DNA of 64,000 bases from JABIFK01 sp047619225 (GCA_047619225.1 JBLHJX010000002.1:1-64000), one strand, 5' to 3'; counted from the first letter of the stretch, positions 26,154 through 35,238 are shown. Numbers and translations: made by a program. The notes: a model not told the origin generated them from the letters alone.

Positions 26154-26169
26154 GGCAATGTGTGTGCCA
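26154..26169 (-). promoter_or_regulatory. Sigma-54-type promoter for pspA
   Basis: On the minus strand TGGCACACACATTGCC has -24 GG and -12 GC 12 bp apart, with full TGGCAC and TTGC boxes. Transcription would start near 26144, leaving a 65-nt leader before the ATG at 26079. Sigma-54 control of pspA is established in enterobacteria. Confidence 0.8.
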
Positions 26170-26310
26170 TGTATGTCCTATCAGAAAAATAAATTTTAAA
26201 TACTGTTTATTAACGCTTTATATTAAAAAGAGATTCTATTTTCCTTTTCCTAAAGTTGGTAAAAATAACCAACTCCCTGGTGCATATAGCCATGACACCC
26301 CATGCTTATC

Positions 26311-26339
26311 TTGACAGGACACACGATCAACCCTATTTT
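26311..26339 (+). promoter_or_regulatory. Sigma-70-type promoter, divergent from pspA
   Basis: TTGACA (26311-26316), a 17-bp spacer and TATTTT (26334-26339) precede the gene at 26447 by about 100 bp. The 367-bp divergent gap 26080-26446 contains this promoter, the pspA promoter and otherwise AT-rich sequence. Confidence 0.7.
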
Positions 26340-26446
26340 GGACGCATTCCAAAAACCTTAAGTTACACCGAAACTGGGAGAGATAAAAAAAAGAAGAGCC
26401 GGTATCACTCTCTTTTCCCTCCTTCTACCTTTAAAAGGAGTTTACC

Positions 26447-26815
26447 ATGCAAACCATTGAATCGGGTGGATTGGAATTTGTAATCGAAAATCGCATCGCA
26501 GGCAAAGATGGCGGCCCTGCCGTACGCGTTTTTGGCAATGTAGATGGCGAACCCATTCAAGTTTTACGTTTTGACTGTTTTCACGATGACCCACATTATC
26601 ACTATGCCCCCACAGGTAAAAACGAAATGCACCACCTTGAAAAAGGGGCTGACAATATAGGTTGGTCAATAGAACAGATCAAAACCCGTATTGACGAAAT
26701 GATTCGCACTGCAGGATATAACGCCCTTGCAGACAGCATTGATGTAGAGGCCATTCGGGCCAAAACAAACGACCTCGAACATGCATTGCGCACGGAACCT
26801 GTCGTTACAGAGTAA
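26447..26815 (+). CDS. Conserved-looking hypothetical protein
   Basis: This 122-residue soluble protein is acidic and has a His/Asp-rich centre (RFDCFHDDPHYHYAPTGKNE near residue 44) that could bind a metal, followed by a helical C-terminus. No signal peptide or membrane helix is seen. AAAAGGAG precedes the ATG at 26447 and a good sigma-70 promoter lies upstream. A hairpin terminator follows. I do not recognise a named function. Confidence 0.7.
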   Translation: MQTIESGGLEFVIENRIAGKDGGPAVRVFGNVDGEPIQVLRFDCFHDDPHYHYAPTGKNEMHHLEKGADNIGWSIEQIKTRIDEMIRTAGYNALADSIDVEAIRAKTNDLEHALRTEPVVTE

Positions 26816-26855
26816 ACGACCAAAGTGCTGCACTATCACCCAAAATGTATTTCCC

Positions 26856-26882
26856 AAAGGGCGGTTCTACTTGAACCGCCCT
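26856..26882 (+). terminator. Hairpin terminator
   Basis: AAGGGCGGTTC pairs with GAACCGCCCTT around a 5-nt loop. The T-rich tail after it is weak (GTCTTATC). Confidence 0.65.
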
Positions 26883-26981
26883 TGTCTTATCCCCCCAAAA
26901 AGTCTATTATTTGTTGTCTCCTCAATCATTTACCCTTTTTATCTATTACCTCCACAAGCCACAGCAGGTCCCGTTTTATCT

Positions 26982-28109
26982 ATGCGCTTACCTCTTGTTT
27001 TCCAACATATTCTTTTGCTGAATTTGTGTTTGTTTTTTATGACATCCACAGAAGTGCCTGCCCTTACCCAAATCTACGTGGTACAAAAAGGCGATTCACT
27101 CTGGGAAATCGCCAAAAAATTCGACATCAGCGTCAAAGAACTCAAAAAAATCAATCACCTCAGATCCAATCGTATTTATCAAGGACAAAAACTGCACATC
27201 ACCATCCAAATCCCCGAATTCTCTGCAACAAATGGCCCCTATTTTTACACCAAGCCCAAAGCTGAAGTTCAAGAATCGCGCAATTATCGCGAAGCATCCA
27301 AATTTAAACCCATCGAAGACTATCAAAAAGCCGTCGCACTCTTGCGTGCATTTAATGCAAACATAGACGCCGAATTGCAAAGCTATAAACACAAATCGCA
27401 ACTGCTAAAAGGATGGCGAATCGTTCTTGATCCCGGTCATGGTGGGCGCGACCCCGGTGCCATCGTCTCCAACAAAGACGGCGAAGACCGAGCGGTTCAT
27501 GTTGTTGAAGACGAATATGTATACGACATTGCTATGCGACTGTATAAAAAGCTCAAACTCGAAGGAGCCGGCGTCGAACTTACGGTCATCAGTCCCAACC
27601 ACCATATCCGCGAAAACCTACAAGCCACCATCACCTTTGTACATGAGCAGAATGAAGTATATCATGATGAAAAAACCAATCTCAAAAATGCCTTTTCAGT
27701 CCGCCCAGCATCAGCCAATATCAATCAACGTGCGCGCATTGCCAACCGATTTTTCAAGGGCGCACAAAAAGGGCACACCCTCTTTATCTCCGTTCACGCC
27801 GACAACAGCCCCAACCGCCCCAAAGGACCATTGGTCCTTTATCAGAACAGCAAAGGCAAAATCGATACCCGATCGCGCACCTTTGCACAAATCATGCAAA
27901 AAACCTTAGACCATCCGGGTATGCCCGCGCAAATTGGCGGACGAAACTTAGCCGTGCTCAGAAACAACAACGCACAGGCCGAGATCTTAGTTGAAATTCG
28001 CAATGTACACGACAAAGGCGAAGCATGGGCGCTTCGCTTTCACAGCCGACGAGAAGCAGATGCCGACCGTATTTTTCAAGGTGTTTTAAATTATATTAAA
28101 AAGCGGTGA
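26982..28109 (+). CDS. LysM-domain N-acetylmuramoyl-L-alanine amidase (Amidase_3)
   Basis: This 375-residue exported protein has a signal peptide (VFQHILLLNLCLFFMTSTEV), one LysM domain (YVVQKGDSLWEIAKKFDISV, residues about 30-75) that binds peptidoglycan, and an Amidase_3 domain starting VLDPGHGGRDPGAI near residue 150, with the Zn-binding His and the later catalytic region (FISVHADNSPNRPKGP; EILVEIRNVHDKGEA with Glu). It cleaves the amide between muramic acid and the stem peptide during division or remodelling. The ATG at 26982 was chosen because it places the signal peptide at the N-terminus; a longer frame to 26781 overlaps the previous gene and reads poorly. Confidence 0.87.
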   Translation: MRLPLVFQHILLLNLCLFFMTSTEVPALTQIYVVQKGDSLWEIAKKFDISVKELKKINHLRSNRIYQGQKLHITIQIPEFSATNGPYFYTKPKAEVQESRNYREASKFKPIEDYQKAVALLRAFNANIDAELQSYKHKSQLLKGWRIVLDPGHGGRDPGAIVSNKDGEDRAVHVVEDEYVYDIAMRLYKKLKLEGAGVELTVISPNHHIRENLQATITFVHEQNEVYHDEKTNLKNAFSVRPASANINQRARIANRFFKGAQKGHTLFISVHADNSPNRPKGPLVLYQNSKGKIDTRSRTFAQIMQKTLDHPGMPAQIGGRNLAVLRNNNAQAEILVEIRNVHDKGEAWALRFHSRREADADRIFQGVLNYIKKR

Positions 28110-28245
28110 ACGGGTAGGCAGAAGACTGCAACAGGGAAGATCTCAACCCTACCACACGAAATTGATAATAGTCTCACACTTGCCGTTTGCCTTTTGCCTT
28201 TGATTCTCTCTTGTCTCCTGCTTTTACCTTTTTACTTTTTACTTT

Positions 28246-30447
28246 TTACTTTTTACTTTTCCCCCTCCCAAATCTCCGCAACCGCAACGCATTGCTCACC
28301 ACAGACACCGAACTCAGTGCCATCGCACCCGCCGCAAGCATCGGCCCGCCCAATGGATTTAACAACCCAAACGCAGCAACAGGAACCAAAAGTGTATTGT
28401 AAGCAAAAGCCCAAAACAAATTTTGCCGAATAATGCGCATCGTTTGTCGCGACAACCCAATGGCCGTAATCACACCCGACAAATGACCCGACATCAATGT
28501 AATACCCGCACTTTCAATCGCCACATCGGTACCCGTTCCCAGCGCAATGCCCACATTGGCTTGTGCCAAAGCAGGTGCATCATTAATCCCATCACCCACC
28601 ATGCCCACACACTTGCCATCTGCTTGCAATTGTACCACCTGCTCCGCTTTATCCTCAGGTAAGACTTCTGCCAACACACGATCAATACCCAATGTTTTGG
28701 CAACCGCTTGTGCCGTTCGCCGATTGTCTCCCGTCACCAGTGCCACTTCTATACCCATGGCGTGCAAATCATTTACCACAGCTTGCGCTTCATCTTTCAA
28801 CACATCAGCCACCCCAATCAAACCCGCCATTTGATTGTCCACCCCAACAAACATCACGGTTTTACCATCCGCTTCCAATGCCTCCGCTTTTGCTGTCCAT
28901 TCACCATCTACCAACGCCCCCAACAAACGGCGATTGCCCAATTGAACACGCCGTCCATCAACCGTCACCACAACCCCCTGACCAGGCACAGCTTCAAAAT
29001 CTGCCACTGCATATCGCGCCACATCCGCCGCACGCACAATCGCCTCACCCAGTGGATGCTCCGACCCCTGCTCTGCCGAAGCAGCGACCTTCAACAAATC
29101 ATCTCGATCCACACCCTCTGCAGTCACCACATCTGTCACTCTGGGTTCTCCCACAGTCAGCGTACCCGTTTTATCCAAGATCACCGCATCCACCTTATGC
29201 GCCTGCTCTAACACATCCCCGCCTTTAATCAGCACCCCCAACTCAGCCCCACGCCCCGTACCCACCATAATCGCAGTGGGTGTTGCCAAACCCATTGCAC
29301 ACGGACACGCGATAATTAACACCGCAACCGTATTGATCAATGCCACTTCAAACCCAGCACCCACAAACCACCACACAAGAAATGTCAGTGTGGCCACACC
29401 AAAAATAATCGGCACAAAAATACTGGCCACCCGATCGGCTTGCCGCTGAATCGGCGCTTTCGATCCTTGCGCCTTTTGTACCATATCCACAATACGCGCC
29501 AACACCGTTTCAGATCCCACCTGAGTCGCTTCAAATGTAAAACTACCCGTCCGATTCAACGTCCCCCCAATCACCCGATCTCCTACCGCTTTATCAACCG
29601 GCATTGGTTCACCCGTCAACATTGCCTCATCCACCGTCGAATGCCCATCGTGCACCGTACCATCCACCGGAATGTTTTCACCAGGCCGCACACGCACAAT
29701 ATCACCCAGCACCACCTGATCAATCGACACATCCACATCCACCCCATCGCGCACCACACGCGCCGTATCGGGTCGCAAATTCATCAACTTCCGAATCGCA
29801 TCCGACGTGCGCCCTTTGGCACGTGCCTCAAGCCAACGCCCCAACAACACCAATGCAATAATCATAACCGACGTATCAAAATAAATTTGCACATTCTGCC
29901 CACCCAACACCTGCGGCGCAAACGTAGCCACACTGCTATATCCAAATGCCGCCAATGTGCCCACCGCAATCAAACTGTTCATATCAGCCGCGCCGTGTCG
30001 TGTAACCGTCCAAGCCCCTTTTAAAAACTGCCACCCACACCAAAACTGCACAGGCATTGCCAAAGCAAACATCAATATATGCAAAGTCTGCGCATCCCAA
30101 ACCGTATGCGTCATACCCACAGCCATAATCAAAACCGACAACACCGCACCCACCACAAAACGTTTGCGCAATGCCAACACCTCTATCTCGCGCTCGGCCT
30201 GATCCGCGCGAACATCACCAGAGGCCAACGTGGCTTCATACCCCGCATCCCCAATCGCCTTGGTCAATACGTCCACACCCACATCCAGAAATCGCACCGA
30301 TGCCTCATGTGTAGCAAAATTCACATTTGCCTCTACCACGCCAGGCACAGCCGTCAAAGCGTTTTCAACACGCGCCACACATGCCGCACAGCTCATGCCC
30401 TTCACCGCAAGTGTTGTTTGTTCTGTCTCTTGTTCCGTCACTGCCAT
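28246..30447 (-). CDS. copA: Copper-translocating P1B-type ATPase
   Basis: The protein of 733 residues has an N-terminal heavy-metal-associated domain (GMSCAACVARVENAL, CxxC at 20-23), the phosphatase TGEP loop, the transmembrane CPC motif (IIACPCAMGLATPTAIM), the phosphorylation site DKTGTLTVGEP, SEHPLGEAIV and GDGINDAPALAQANV. It exports Cu(I) from the cytoplasm at the cost of ATP. I took the ATG at 30447; an ATG-rich start four codons earlier is possible. No copZ or regulator gene is adjacent. A palindrome at 30508-30524 lies upstream and could be its operator. Confidence 0.95.
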   Translation of the reverse strand: MAVTEQETEQTTLAVKGMSCAACVARVENALTAVPGVVEANVNFATHEASVRFLDVGVDVLTKAIGDAGYEATLASGDVRADQAEREIEVLALRKRFVVGAVLSVLIMAVGMTHTVWDAQTLHILMFALAMPVQFWCGWQFLKGAWTVTRHGAADMNSLIAVGTLAAFGYSSVATFAPQVLGGQNVQIYFDTSVMIIALVLLGRWLEARAKGRTSDAIRKLMNLRPDTARVVRDGVDVDVSIDQVVLGDIVRVRPGENIPVDGTVHDGHSTVDEAMLTGEPMPVDKAVGDRVIGGTLNRTGSFTFEATQVGSETVLARIVDMVQKAQGSKAPIQRQADRVASIFVPIIFGVATLTFLVWWFVGAGFEVALINTVAVLIIACPCAMGLATPTAIMVGTGRGAELGVLIKGGDVLEQAHKVDAVILDKTGTLTVGEPRVTDVVTAEGVDRDDLLKVAASAEQGSEHPLGEAIVRAADVARYAVADFEAVPGQGVVVTVDGRRVQLGNRRLLGALVDGEWTAKAEALEADGKTVMFVGVDNQMAGLIGVADVLKDEAQAVVNDLHAMGIEVALVTGDNRRTAQAVAKTLGIDRVLAEVLPEDKAEQVVQLQADGKCVGMVGDGINDAPALAQANVGIALGTGTDVAIESAGITLMSGHLSGVITAIGLSRQTMRIIRQNLFWAFAYNTLLVPVAAFGLLNPLGGPMLAAGAMALSSVSVVSNALRLRRFGRGKSKK

Positions 30448-30507
30448 CAGAACCACCATCTTTCAAAACCAACATGGTCACTGCTTGTCTCACTCAGAAA
30501 AATACGA

Positions 30508-30524
30508 GGCACGGGAACCGTGCC
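30508..30524. promoter_or_regulatory. Perfect palindrome upstream of copA, possible operator
   Basis: GGCACGGGAACCGTGCC has 7-bp arms and a 3-bp centre, 60 bp upstream of the copA start. It could bind a copper-responsive regulator, but the sequence does not match a motif I can name with confidence. Confidence 0.4.
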
Positions 30525-30650
30525 ACTACGCCAATGGGTTCACGCAGATGATTTTGAGGCCAATAGAGAACTGGATGACCGCTATTGATATTGGAAATAT
30601 ACCTCAGAAAACAATCACTGCAATGTCACAACCCAACGGATAAACACAAA

Positions 30651-30690
30651 ACATACGTTGTATTTAACGTAGGACAAATTCAACGTATGT
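30651..30690. repeat. Perfect 10-bp inverted repeat
   Basis: ACATACGTTG (30651-30660) and CAACGTATGT (30681-30690) surround 20 nt that contain further partial copies (TTAACGTA). It lies in the 302-bp gap upstream of copA, where no gene is convincing; a short stretch near 30530-30590 reads like a protein tail (HADDFEANRELDDRY) but lacks a start. Confidence 0.55.
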
Positions 30691-30702
30691 CATCCCAAAT
30701 CT

Positions 30703-30741
30703 AAAAAATCAGCCCTGCATCTCACGACACTGAGCTGATTT
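30703..30741 (-). terminator. Terminator of the MOSC/ParA transcript
   Basis: Read on the minus strand, AAATCAGC pairs with GCTGATTT around about 20 nt and is followed by a T run. It lies 20 bp after the MOSC gene stop. Confidence 0.75.
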
Positions 30742-30761
30742 CATTTCTATTTATATTTCCA

Positions 30762-31199
30762 TTATCCATCCAACCGAACCACGTCACCCACCCGAATTTC
30801 ACCCCCCGTGTACACCACACACGTCACCCCAGCACGCCAATCTGATGCAAGTGCATCTTGCAAACCCGCTTGGGCTTCCTCCATTCGCGGGCACGGTGTC
30901 GTTTCACCCGTAATTTCAAGCACAACATCGCCAATATTCAATTGCTTGCCCGTTGTCTCATTTAAATCCAGACCTTCAACCAATACATTTGCTCGGCGCG
31001 TAGTCCAATCCACATCCATTCCCAAATCGGCACACGCAGCTTCCCAAGCTTCGCGAACAACAACAGTCACTTGGCGACCCAAAACTGTACCTCTAAAATC
31101 GCCTACAACACCCTTTTCTGTCGTCATCTGTGCCACGTCTAATATCTGCATGGGCGCACGTGACGCCTCTCGAATCGCAATCTGCAATACTTTTCCCAT
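30762..31199 (-). CDS. MOSC-domain protein
   Basis: This 145-residue protein is a single MOSC domain: VGDFRGTVLGRQVTVVVREA near the start, RRANVLVEGLDLNE in the middle, and TTPCPRMEEAQAGLQDAL with the conserved Cys near residue 102. MOSC domains carry sulfur for molybdenum cofactor enzymes or bind cofactor directly. This standalone short form has no fused reductase. It lies 8 bp downstream of the ParA gene and is cotranscribed with it. Confidence 0.88.
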   Translation of the reverse strand: MGKVLQIAIREASRAPMQILDVAQMTTEKGVVGDFRGTVLGRQVTVVVREAWEAACADLGMDVDWTTRRANVLVEGLDLNETTGKQLNIGDVVLEITGETTPCPRMEEAQAGLQDALASDWRAGVTCVVYTGGEIRVGDVVRLDG

Positions 31200-31207
31200 A
31201 CCAACCT

Positions 31208-31975
31208 CTATTTTTTTATTGAAAGCAACTCGTCACAAAGTGCCTGATATTCTTGTGCACCACGCGACGTCGAAGCGTATTGTGTAATAGGTACCCCAGC
31301 CATATTGGCCTGATTAAGCAACTCACTCTTAGAAACGACCGTTTTCAACAATTGGCGTTGATGGTCCTCTAACAACTCTTCAACAATGGCATTGGTGCGC
31401 GTGGTGCGCACATTAAACATCGTCCAAAACAAACGATAGGCCACACCTTCTCCCTCGCGCAATTCACCCGCTGCATTGAGTAAGACGTCCAATCCATTAA
31501 TCGCACCCACGCCCGGTTGCACCGGCACCAACAACAGATCCGCTGCTACAAAAGCATTATACGCCAAAATGCCCAATACAGGCGGGCAATCGATCAAAAT
31601 ATCGCGATATCCACCAACAATAGGCTCCAAAGCCCGAGCCAAACGTTCTTCGCGTCGAATGCGCGTAGACAACAACTCTGCCGTTTCCGTCAACCGATCC
31701 GTTGCGGGCACAATATCCAAATTGGGGTTTTCTGTGTGCATAATTGCGCGCGGTGCCAAAGAGGGTTTGTCCATAATCAAATCACACACATCGCGCTCAA
31801 GCTCCACGGGCTGATCATCTTCTGTATACGGCAAAAAACAGCGGGTGGCGTGCGCCTGTGGATCAAGATCAATCAACAACGTGCGCCGATTCCGATTGGC
31901 CAAAATAGCGGCCAAATTAACTGCCGACGTTGTCTTGCCTACACCACCCTTGGTATTGGTCACCGCAATGATCAT
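31208..31975 (-). CDS. ParA/MinD-family ATPase
   Basis: The 255-residue protein starts with a deviant Walker A, AVTNTKGGVGKTTSAVNLAA (residues 4-23), followed by LLIDLDPQAHATRCF (Walker A'), IDCPPVLGILAYNAFVAAD (Walker B) and VQPGVGAINGLD. It resembles Soj/ParA proteins that position chromosomes or other cargo. No parB gene lies next to it, and the neighbour is a MOSC gene, so a cargo-positioning role other than chromosome segregation is possible. Confidence 0.9.
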   Translation of the reverse strand: MIIAVTNTKGGVGKTTSAVNLAAILANRNRRTLLIDLDPQAHATRCFLPYTEDDQPVELERDVCDLIMDKPSLAPRAIMHTENPNLDIVPATDRLTETAELLSTRIRREERLARALEPIVGGYRDILIDCPPVLGILAYNAFVAADLLLVPVQPGVGAINGLDVLLNAAGELREGEGVAYRLFWTMFNVRTTRTNAIVEELLEDHQRQLLKTVVSKSELLNQANMAGVPITQYASTSRGAQEYQALCDELLSIKK

Positions 31976-32094
31976 ACGAAACTCCTTGTTTTGGGGAGAT
32001 TGTCCTGCATATAACAGTCACAAGCCTACAAATCAGATTCTAAAAGACCCGTAACCGATTTTAATGATTTTAACCTGCGACTTGTGATTGCGCT

Positions 32095-33210
32095 TTATTT
32101 TAAATTTTCAGGATTCAGCACTTCTAAATCAGGCACCACAAAAAGCCCATCTTTACGAATACATTCATCATCAAAATAGATCTCACCACCACCATACTCG
32201 GGCGTTTGAATAAACACCATATCCCAATGCACCGCCGAACGGTTGCCATTATCGGCATCTTCATAGGCTTGTCCAGGCGTAAAGTGGAAAGAACCTGCAA
32301 TCTTTTCATCAAACAAAATATCCAACATCGGCTGTGTAATATAAGGGTTAAATCCTATGGCAAATTCACCAATATAACGCGCACCGTCATCTGTATCCAA
32401 AATTTCATTCAATTTCTCTGTATCACTGCTTGTAGCCTCAACAATCTTGCCATTTTCAAATGTCAAACAAATATCAGAAAAAGGTGTCCCGCGATAAATC
32501 GTCGGTACATTATAACGAATCGTCCCATTCACCGAATCGCGCACAGGTGCCGTAAAGCATTCGCCATCTGGTATATTGTGCGAGCCCGAACAAGGTATTG
32601 CCGGTATGTCTTGAATGCTAAATCGTAAATCGGTATCCACACCCGTTAACCGCACCCGATCCGAGTTTTCCATACGCGCCTTCAACGCCTGAGCCGCATC
32701 AGCCATTTTTCCATAATCCAAAGTACACACATCAAAATAAAAATCTTCAAAAGCCTCAGTGCTCATTTGTGCTTGTTGTGCCATAGACCCTGTTGGCCAC
32801 CGCAACACCACCCAATTCGTTTTGGGCACACGAATATCAAAATGCACAGGCTTGAGCCAATGTTTCTCATACAAATCCATTGCTTCACCTGGCACATCTG
32901 ACATTTCAGAAATGTTGTTGCTACCTCGCAAAGCAATATAGGCCTGCACACGCCCCATCCGAAATGCTTCATAGGCGCCAATTTCTTCCATAATAGCCGC
33001 ATCACCCGCCCGAATAAGTTCGCGTTGTACACGATTGTTCTTAATCGTCACCATCGGCACACCACCCACTTCACGCACTTTGCGAATCAACGCCAGAATC
33101 ATCTCCTCTGGCATGTCAAACCCTTCAATCAAAACCTTTTCACCTGTCTGAAGTTTTGTTGAGTGGTGAACCAAAACATCTGCCAATTTTTCCAAACGTG
33201 GGTCTTGCAT
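32095..33210 (-). CDS. M29-family aminopeptidase (AmpS/PepS-like)
   Basis: The 371-residue protein fits the M29 thermophilic aminopeptidase family. Landmarks are EKVLIEGFDMPEEMILALIR near the start, the middle CFTAPVRDSVNGTIRYNVP, GEFAIGFNP near residue 280 and SAVHWDMVFIQTPEYGGGEI near the C-terminus, where the last His/Asp belong to the two-metal site. It removes N-terminal residues from peptides in the cytoplasm. It is divergent from hisA across a 184-bp gap. No ribosome-binding site of note precedes the ATG at 33210 (AGGTGTT). Confidence 0.88.
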   Translation of the reverse strand: MQDPRLEKLADVLVHHSTKLQTGEKVLIEGFDMPEEMILALIRKVREVGGVPMVTIKNNRVQRELIRAGDAAIMEEIGAYEAFRMGRVQAYIALRGSNNISEMSDVPGEAMDLYEKHWLKPVHFDIRVPKTNWVVLRWPTGSMAQQAQMSTEAFEDFYFDVCTLDYGKMADAAQALKARMENSDRVRLTGVDTDLRFSIQDIPAIPCSGSHNIPDGECFTAPVRDSVNGTIRYNVPTIYRGTPFSDICLTFENGKIVEATSSDTEKLNEILDTDDGARYIGEFAIGFNPYITQPMLDILFDEKIAGSFHFTPGQAYEDADNGNRSAVHWDMVFIQTPEYGGGEIYFDDECIRKDGLFVVPDLEVLNPENLK

Positions 33211-33320
33211 AACACCTCAATCCATTGTCCATTATCTATTGCCAAATATCAACCATAAGTTGTCCGTAGCTTATGATAATAAATCCCAACAGTGTAATCC
33301 AACCTTTTTATTTTATTCCA

Positions 33321-33349
33321 TTGACAGCTTTTTCTGGCCATGATATACT
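33321..33349 (+). promoter_or_regulatory. Strong sigma-70 promoter for hisA
   Basis: TTGACA (33321-33326), a 17-bp spacer and TATACT (33344-33349) lie 46 bp before the hisA start, giving a short leader. It probably also drives thiL and the lyase gene downstream. Confidence 0.85.
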
Positions 33350-33394
33350 AACGCAGCATCCTTATTTAACAAAAAAACAGTCAGGTAACATAAA

Positions 33395-34171
33395 ATGCGA
33401 TTCAGACCCTGCATCGACTTGCGCAATGGACGGGTAGTACAAATTGTAGGTGGCACACTCAGCGACAACAAAACAGAAGAGACCATTACAAATTTTGAAA
33501 CCGATCAATCTTCTGCCAACTTTGCCCGCCTCTACCAAACCGATCACCTCATTGGAGGGCACGTCATCGCACTGGGGTCCGGCAATGAACTGGCTGCTAT
33601 CCAGGCCTTACAAACCCATCCCAAGGGCCTGCATATGGGCGGCGGTATCACACCCGTCAATGCCAAAACGTATCTCAACGCGGGTGCCAGCCACGTCATT
33701 GTCACCTCTTATGTCTTTCGCAATGGACAACTCGACAAAGACCGCCTTCAAGAACTTGTCACCACCGTTGGCAAAGAACATCTCGTACTCGACTTAAGCT
33801 GTCGCAAACGCAACGATCACTATCTCGTTGTCACAGACCGCTGGCAAAAATTCACCCAATTGGCAGTGACAGAACAAACACTCTCCCAATTGGCCACATC
33901 ATGCGATGAATTTTTGGTTCACGGCGTAGACGTAGAAGGCAAGCGCACAGGCATTGAAGAACCCCTCGTTGAAATGCTCGGGCAATGGTCACCGATCCCA
34001 GTAACCTATGCAGGCGGTGCGCAATCTCTTGCCGACTTAGACCACGTCAATACCCTCGGCAGAGGTCGTGTTGACCTCACCATTGGCAGTGCCTTAAACA
34101 TATTTGGTGGCGATGTCGCCTACAAAGACGTTGTCGCTTGGCATAAAAATCAACAACAAATCAGAACCTAA
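33395..34171 (+). CDS. hisA: Eukaryotic-type phosphoribosylformimino-AICAR ribotide isomerase (HisA)
   Basis: This 258-residue TIM-barrel protein begins FRPCIDLRNGRVVQIVGGTL and has HVIALGSGNELAAIQALQ, LHMGGGITPVNAKTYLNAGA and VTYAGGAQSLADLDHV. The insertion pattern and the KQIVGGTL-like opening match the fungal/plant HIS6 form rather than the usual bacterial HisA. The enzyme opens the ribose of ProFAR to PRFAR in histidine synthesis. It is encoded apart from other his genes and is followed by thiL, 56 bp on. That a bacterium uses the eukaryote-like form is known in scattered lineages and suggests lateral transfer. Confidence 0.88.
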   Translation: MRFRPCIDLRNGRVVQIVGGTLSDNKTEETITNFETDQSSANFARLYQTDHLIGGHVIALGSGNELAAIQALQTHPKGLHMGGGITPVNAKTYLNAGASHVIVTSYVFRNGQLDKDRLQELVTTVGKEHLVLDLSCRKRNDHYLVVTDRWQKFTQLAVTEQTLSQLATSCDEFLVHGVDVEGKRTGIEEPLVEMLGQWSPIPVTYAGGAQSLADLDHVNTLGRGRVDLTIGSALNIFGGDVAYKDVVAWHKNQQQIRT

Positions 34172-34227
34172 AAGACCTACTGATTTTCTTTTTCGATGTA
34201 GACCTGTAGACCAGAGACCCAAGACCT

Positions 34228-35238
34228 GTGCCTGATTTCAAATCCATCGGTGAATTTGGTTTCATCGACCACATTGCCACACACCCAACACCCAAACATG
34301 TTCTATGTGGCATTGGCGATGATTGTGCCGTTATGGCACAATCCAATACCCAAGTACGGCTCGTTACCACCGATATGATGGTAGAAGGCATACATTTTTT
34401 CACCCATACCCCGCCCGAGGGTTTGGGGCACAAACTCCTTGCGGTCAATCTCTCCGATATCGCAGCAATGGGCGGCACACCTACAGACGCCGTCATCTCC
34501 CTTGCTGTACCGATCAACCACGATGTGGGATATCTTGAGCGTTTATACAACGGTCTTTACGCCTGTGCCGATCGTTTTGGCGTAGCCATTGTTGGCGGCG
34601 ACACCACACGCAGCAACAACCAACTTGTACTCAATATTACACTGACAGGTCATATGGACCTTGCCCACGTGTGTTATCGATCAGGCGCACAACCCGGAGA
34701 TCTCATCTACGTCTCAGGCACACTGGGCGATGCAACGGGCGGTCTGTCTCTCATTCGCGATAAAGTTGAAATGAACCAAACCCATCGCACCCACCTCTTG
34801 CGCAAATTCCATCGCCCAGAACCGCGCTTGGAACTGGGACAAACCCTTTCCAAAACCGGTGCAATTACAGCAATGATGGACATTTCAGACGGTGTGGCCT
34901 CAGATTTGCGCCACATTTGTCAACGCAGCAGTGTGTCTGCAACACTCCAAGCATCAACCATTCCTTTATCAGAGGCATCTCTCCGTTTTTGTGAAAAAAC
35001 AAAAAAGGATGCAATCCAATTGGCTTTATCTGGCGGAGAAGACTACGAACTCCTATTTACAATCAAACCAGATCGTGCAAAAGAGATCGAAAACCTCGTT
35101 CAAAAATCAGATCATCCCCAAATCACCTGTATCGGCCAAATAACAAATGGCAGCGGTGACATCTCAATTACATACAAAGAGGGTTCACTCTCTCCACTTA
35201 AATTTACTGGGTATGACCACTTTAGGACCAACGCCTAA
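34228..35238 (+). CDS. thiL: Thiamine-monophosphate kinase
   Basis: The 336-residue protein (GTG start) belongs to the PurM-like ATP-grasping family: SIGEFGFIDHIA, GIGDDCAVMAQSN (metal-binding Asp pair), LVTTDMMVEGIHF, KLLAVNLSDIAAMGGTPTDA, VGGDTTRSNNQLVLNITLTG and ALSGGEDYELLFTI are all diagnostic of ThiL. It phosphorylates thiamine monophosphate to the active diphosphate. I checked it as a possible SelD because of the selenoprotein at 7813; it lacks the SelD Cys/Sec loop and matches ThiL throughout. Its stop overlaps the ribosome-binding site of the next gene. Confidence 0.95.
   Translation: MPDFKSIGEFGFIDHIATHPTPKHVLCGIGDDCAVMAQSNTQVRLVTTDMMVEGIHFFTHTPPEGLGHKLLAVNLSDIAAMGGTPTDAVISLAVPINHDVGYLERLYNGLYACADRFGVAIVGGDTTRSNNQLVLNITLTGHMDLAHVCYRSGAQPGDLIYVSGTLGDATGGLSLIRDKVEMNQTHRTHLLRKFHRPEPRLELGQTLSKTGAITAMMDISDGVASDLRHICQRSSVSATLQASTIPLSEASLRFCEKTKKDAIQLALSGGEDYELLFTIKPDRAKEIENLVQKSDHPQITCIGQITNGSGDISITYKEGSLSPLKFTGYDHFRTNA

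Noticed and set aside
30500..30530. Sigma-54 promoter before copA
   Set aside because: TGGCAC is present in the palindrome, but there is no GC at the -12 position.
34228..35238. SelD (selenophosphate synthetase)
   Set aside because: The family is related and a selenoprotein is nearby, but every motif matches ThiL and the SelD Cys/Sec loop is absent.
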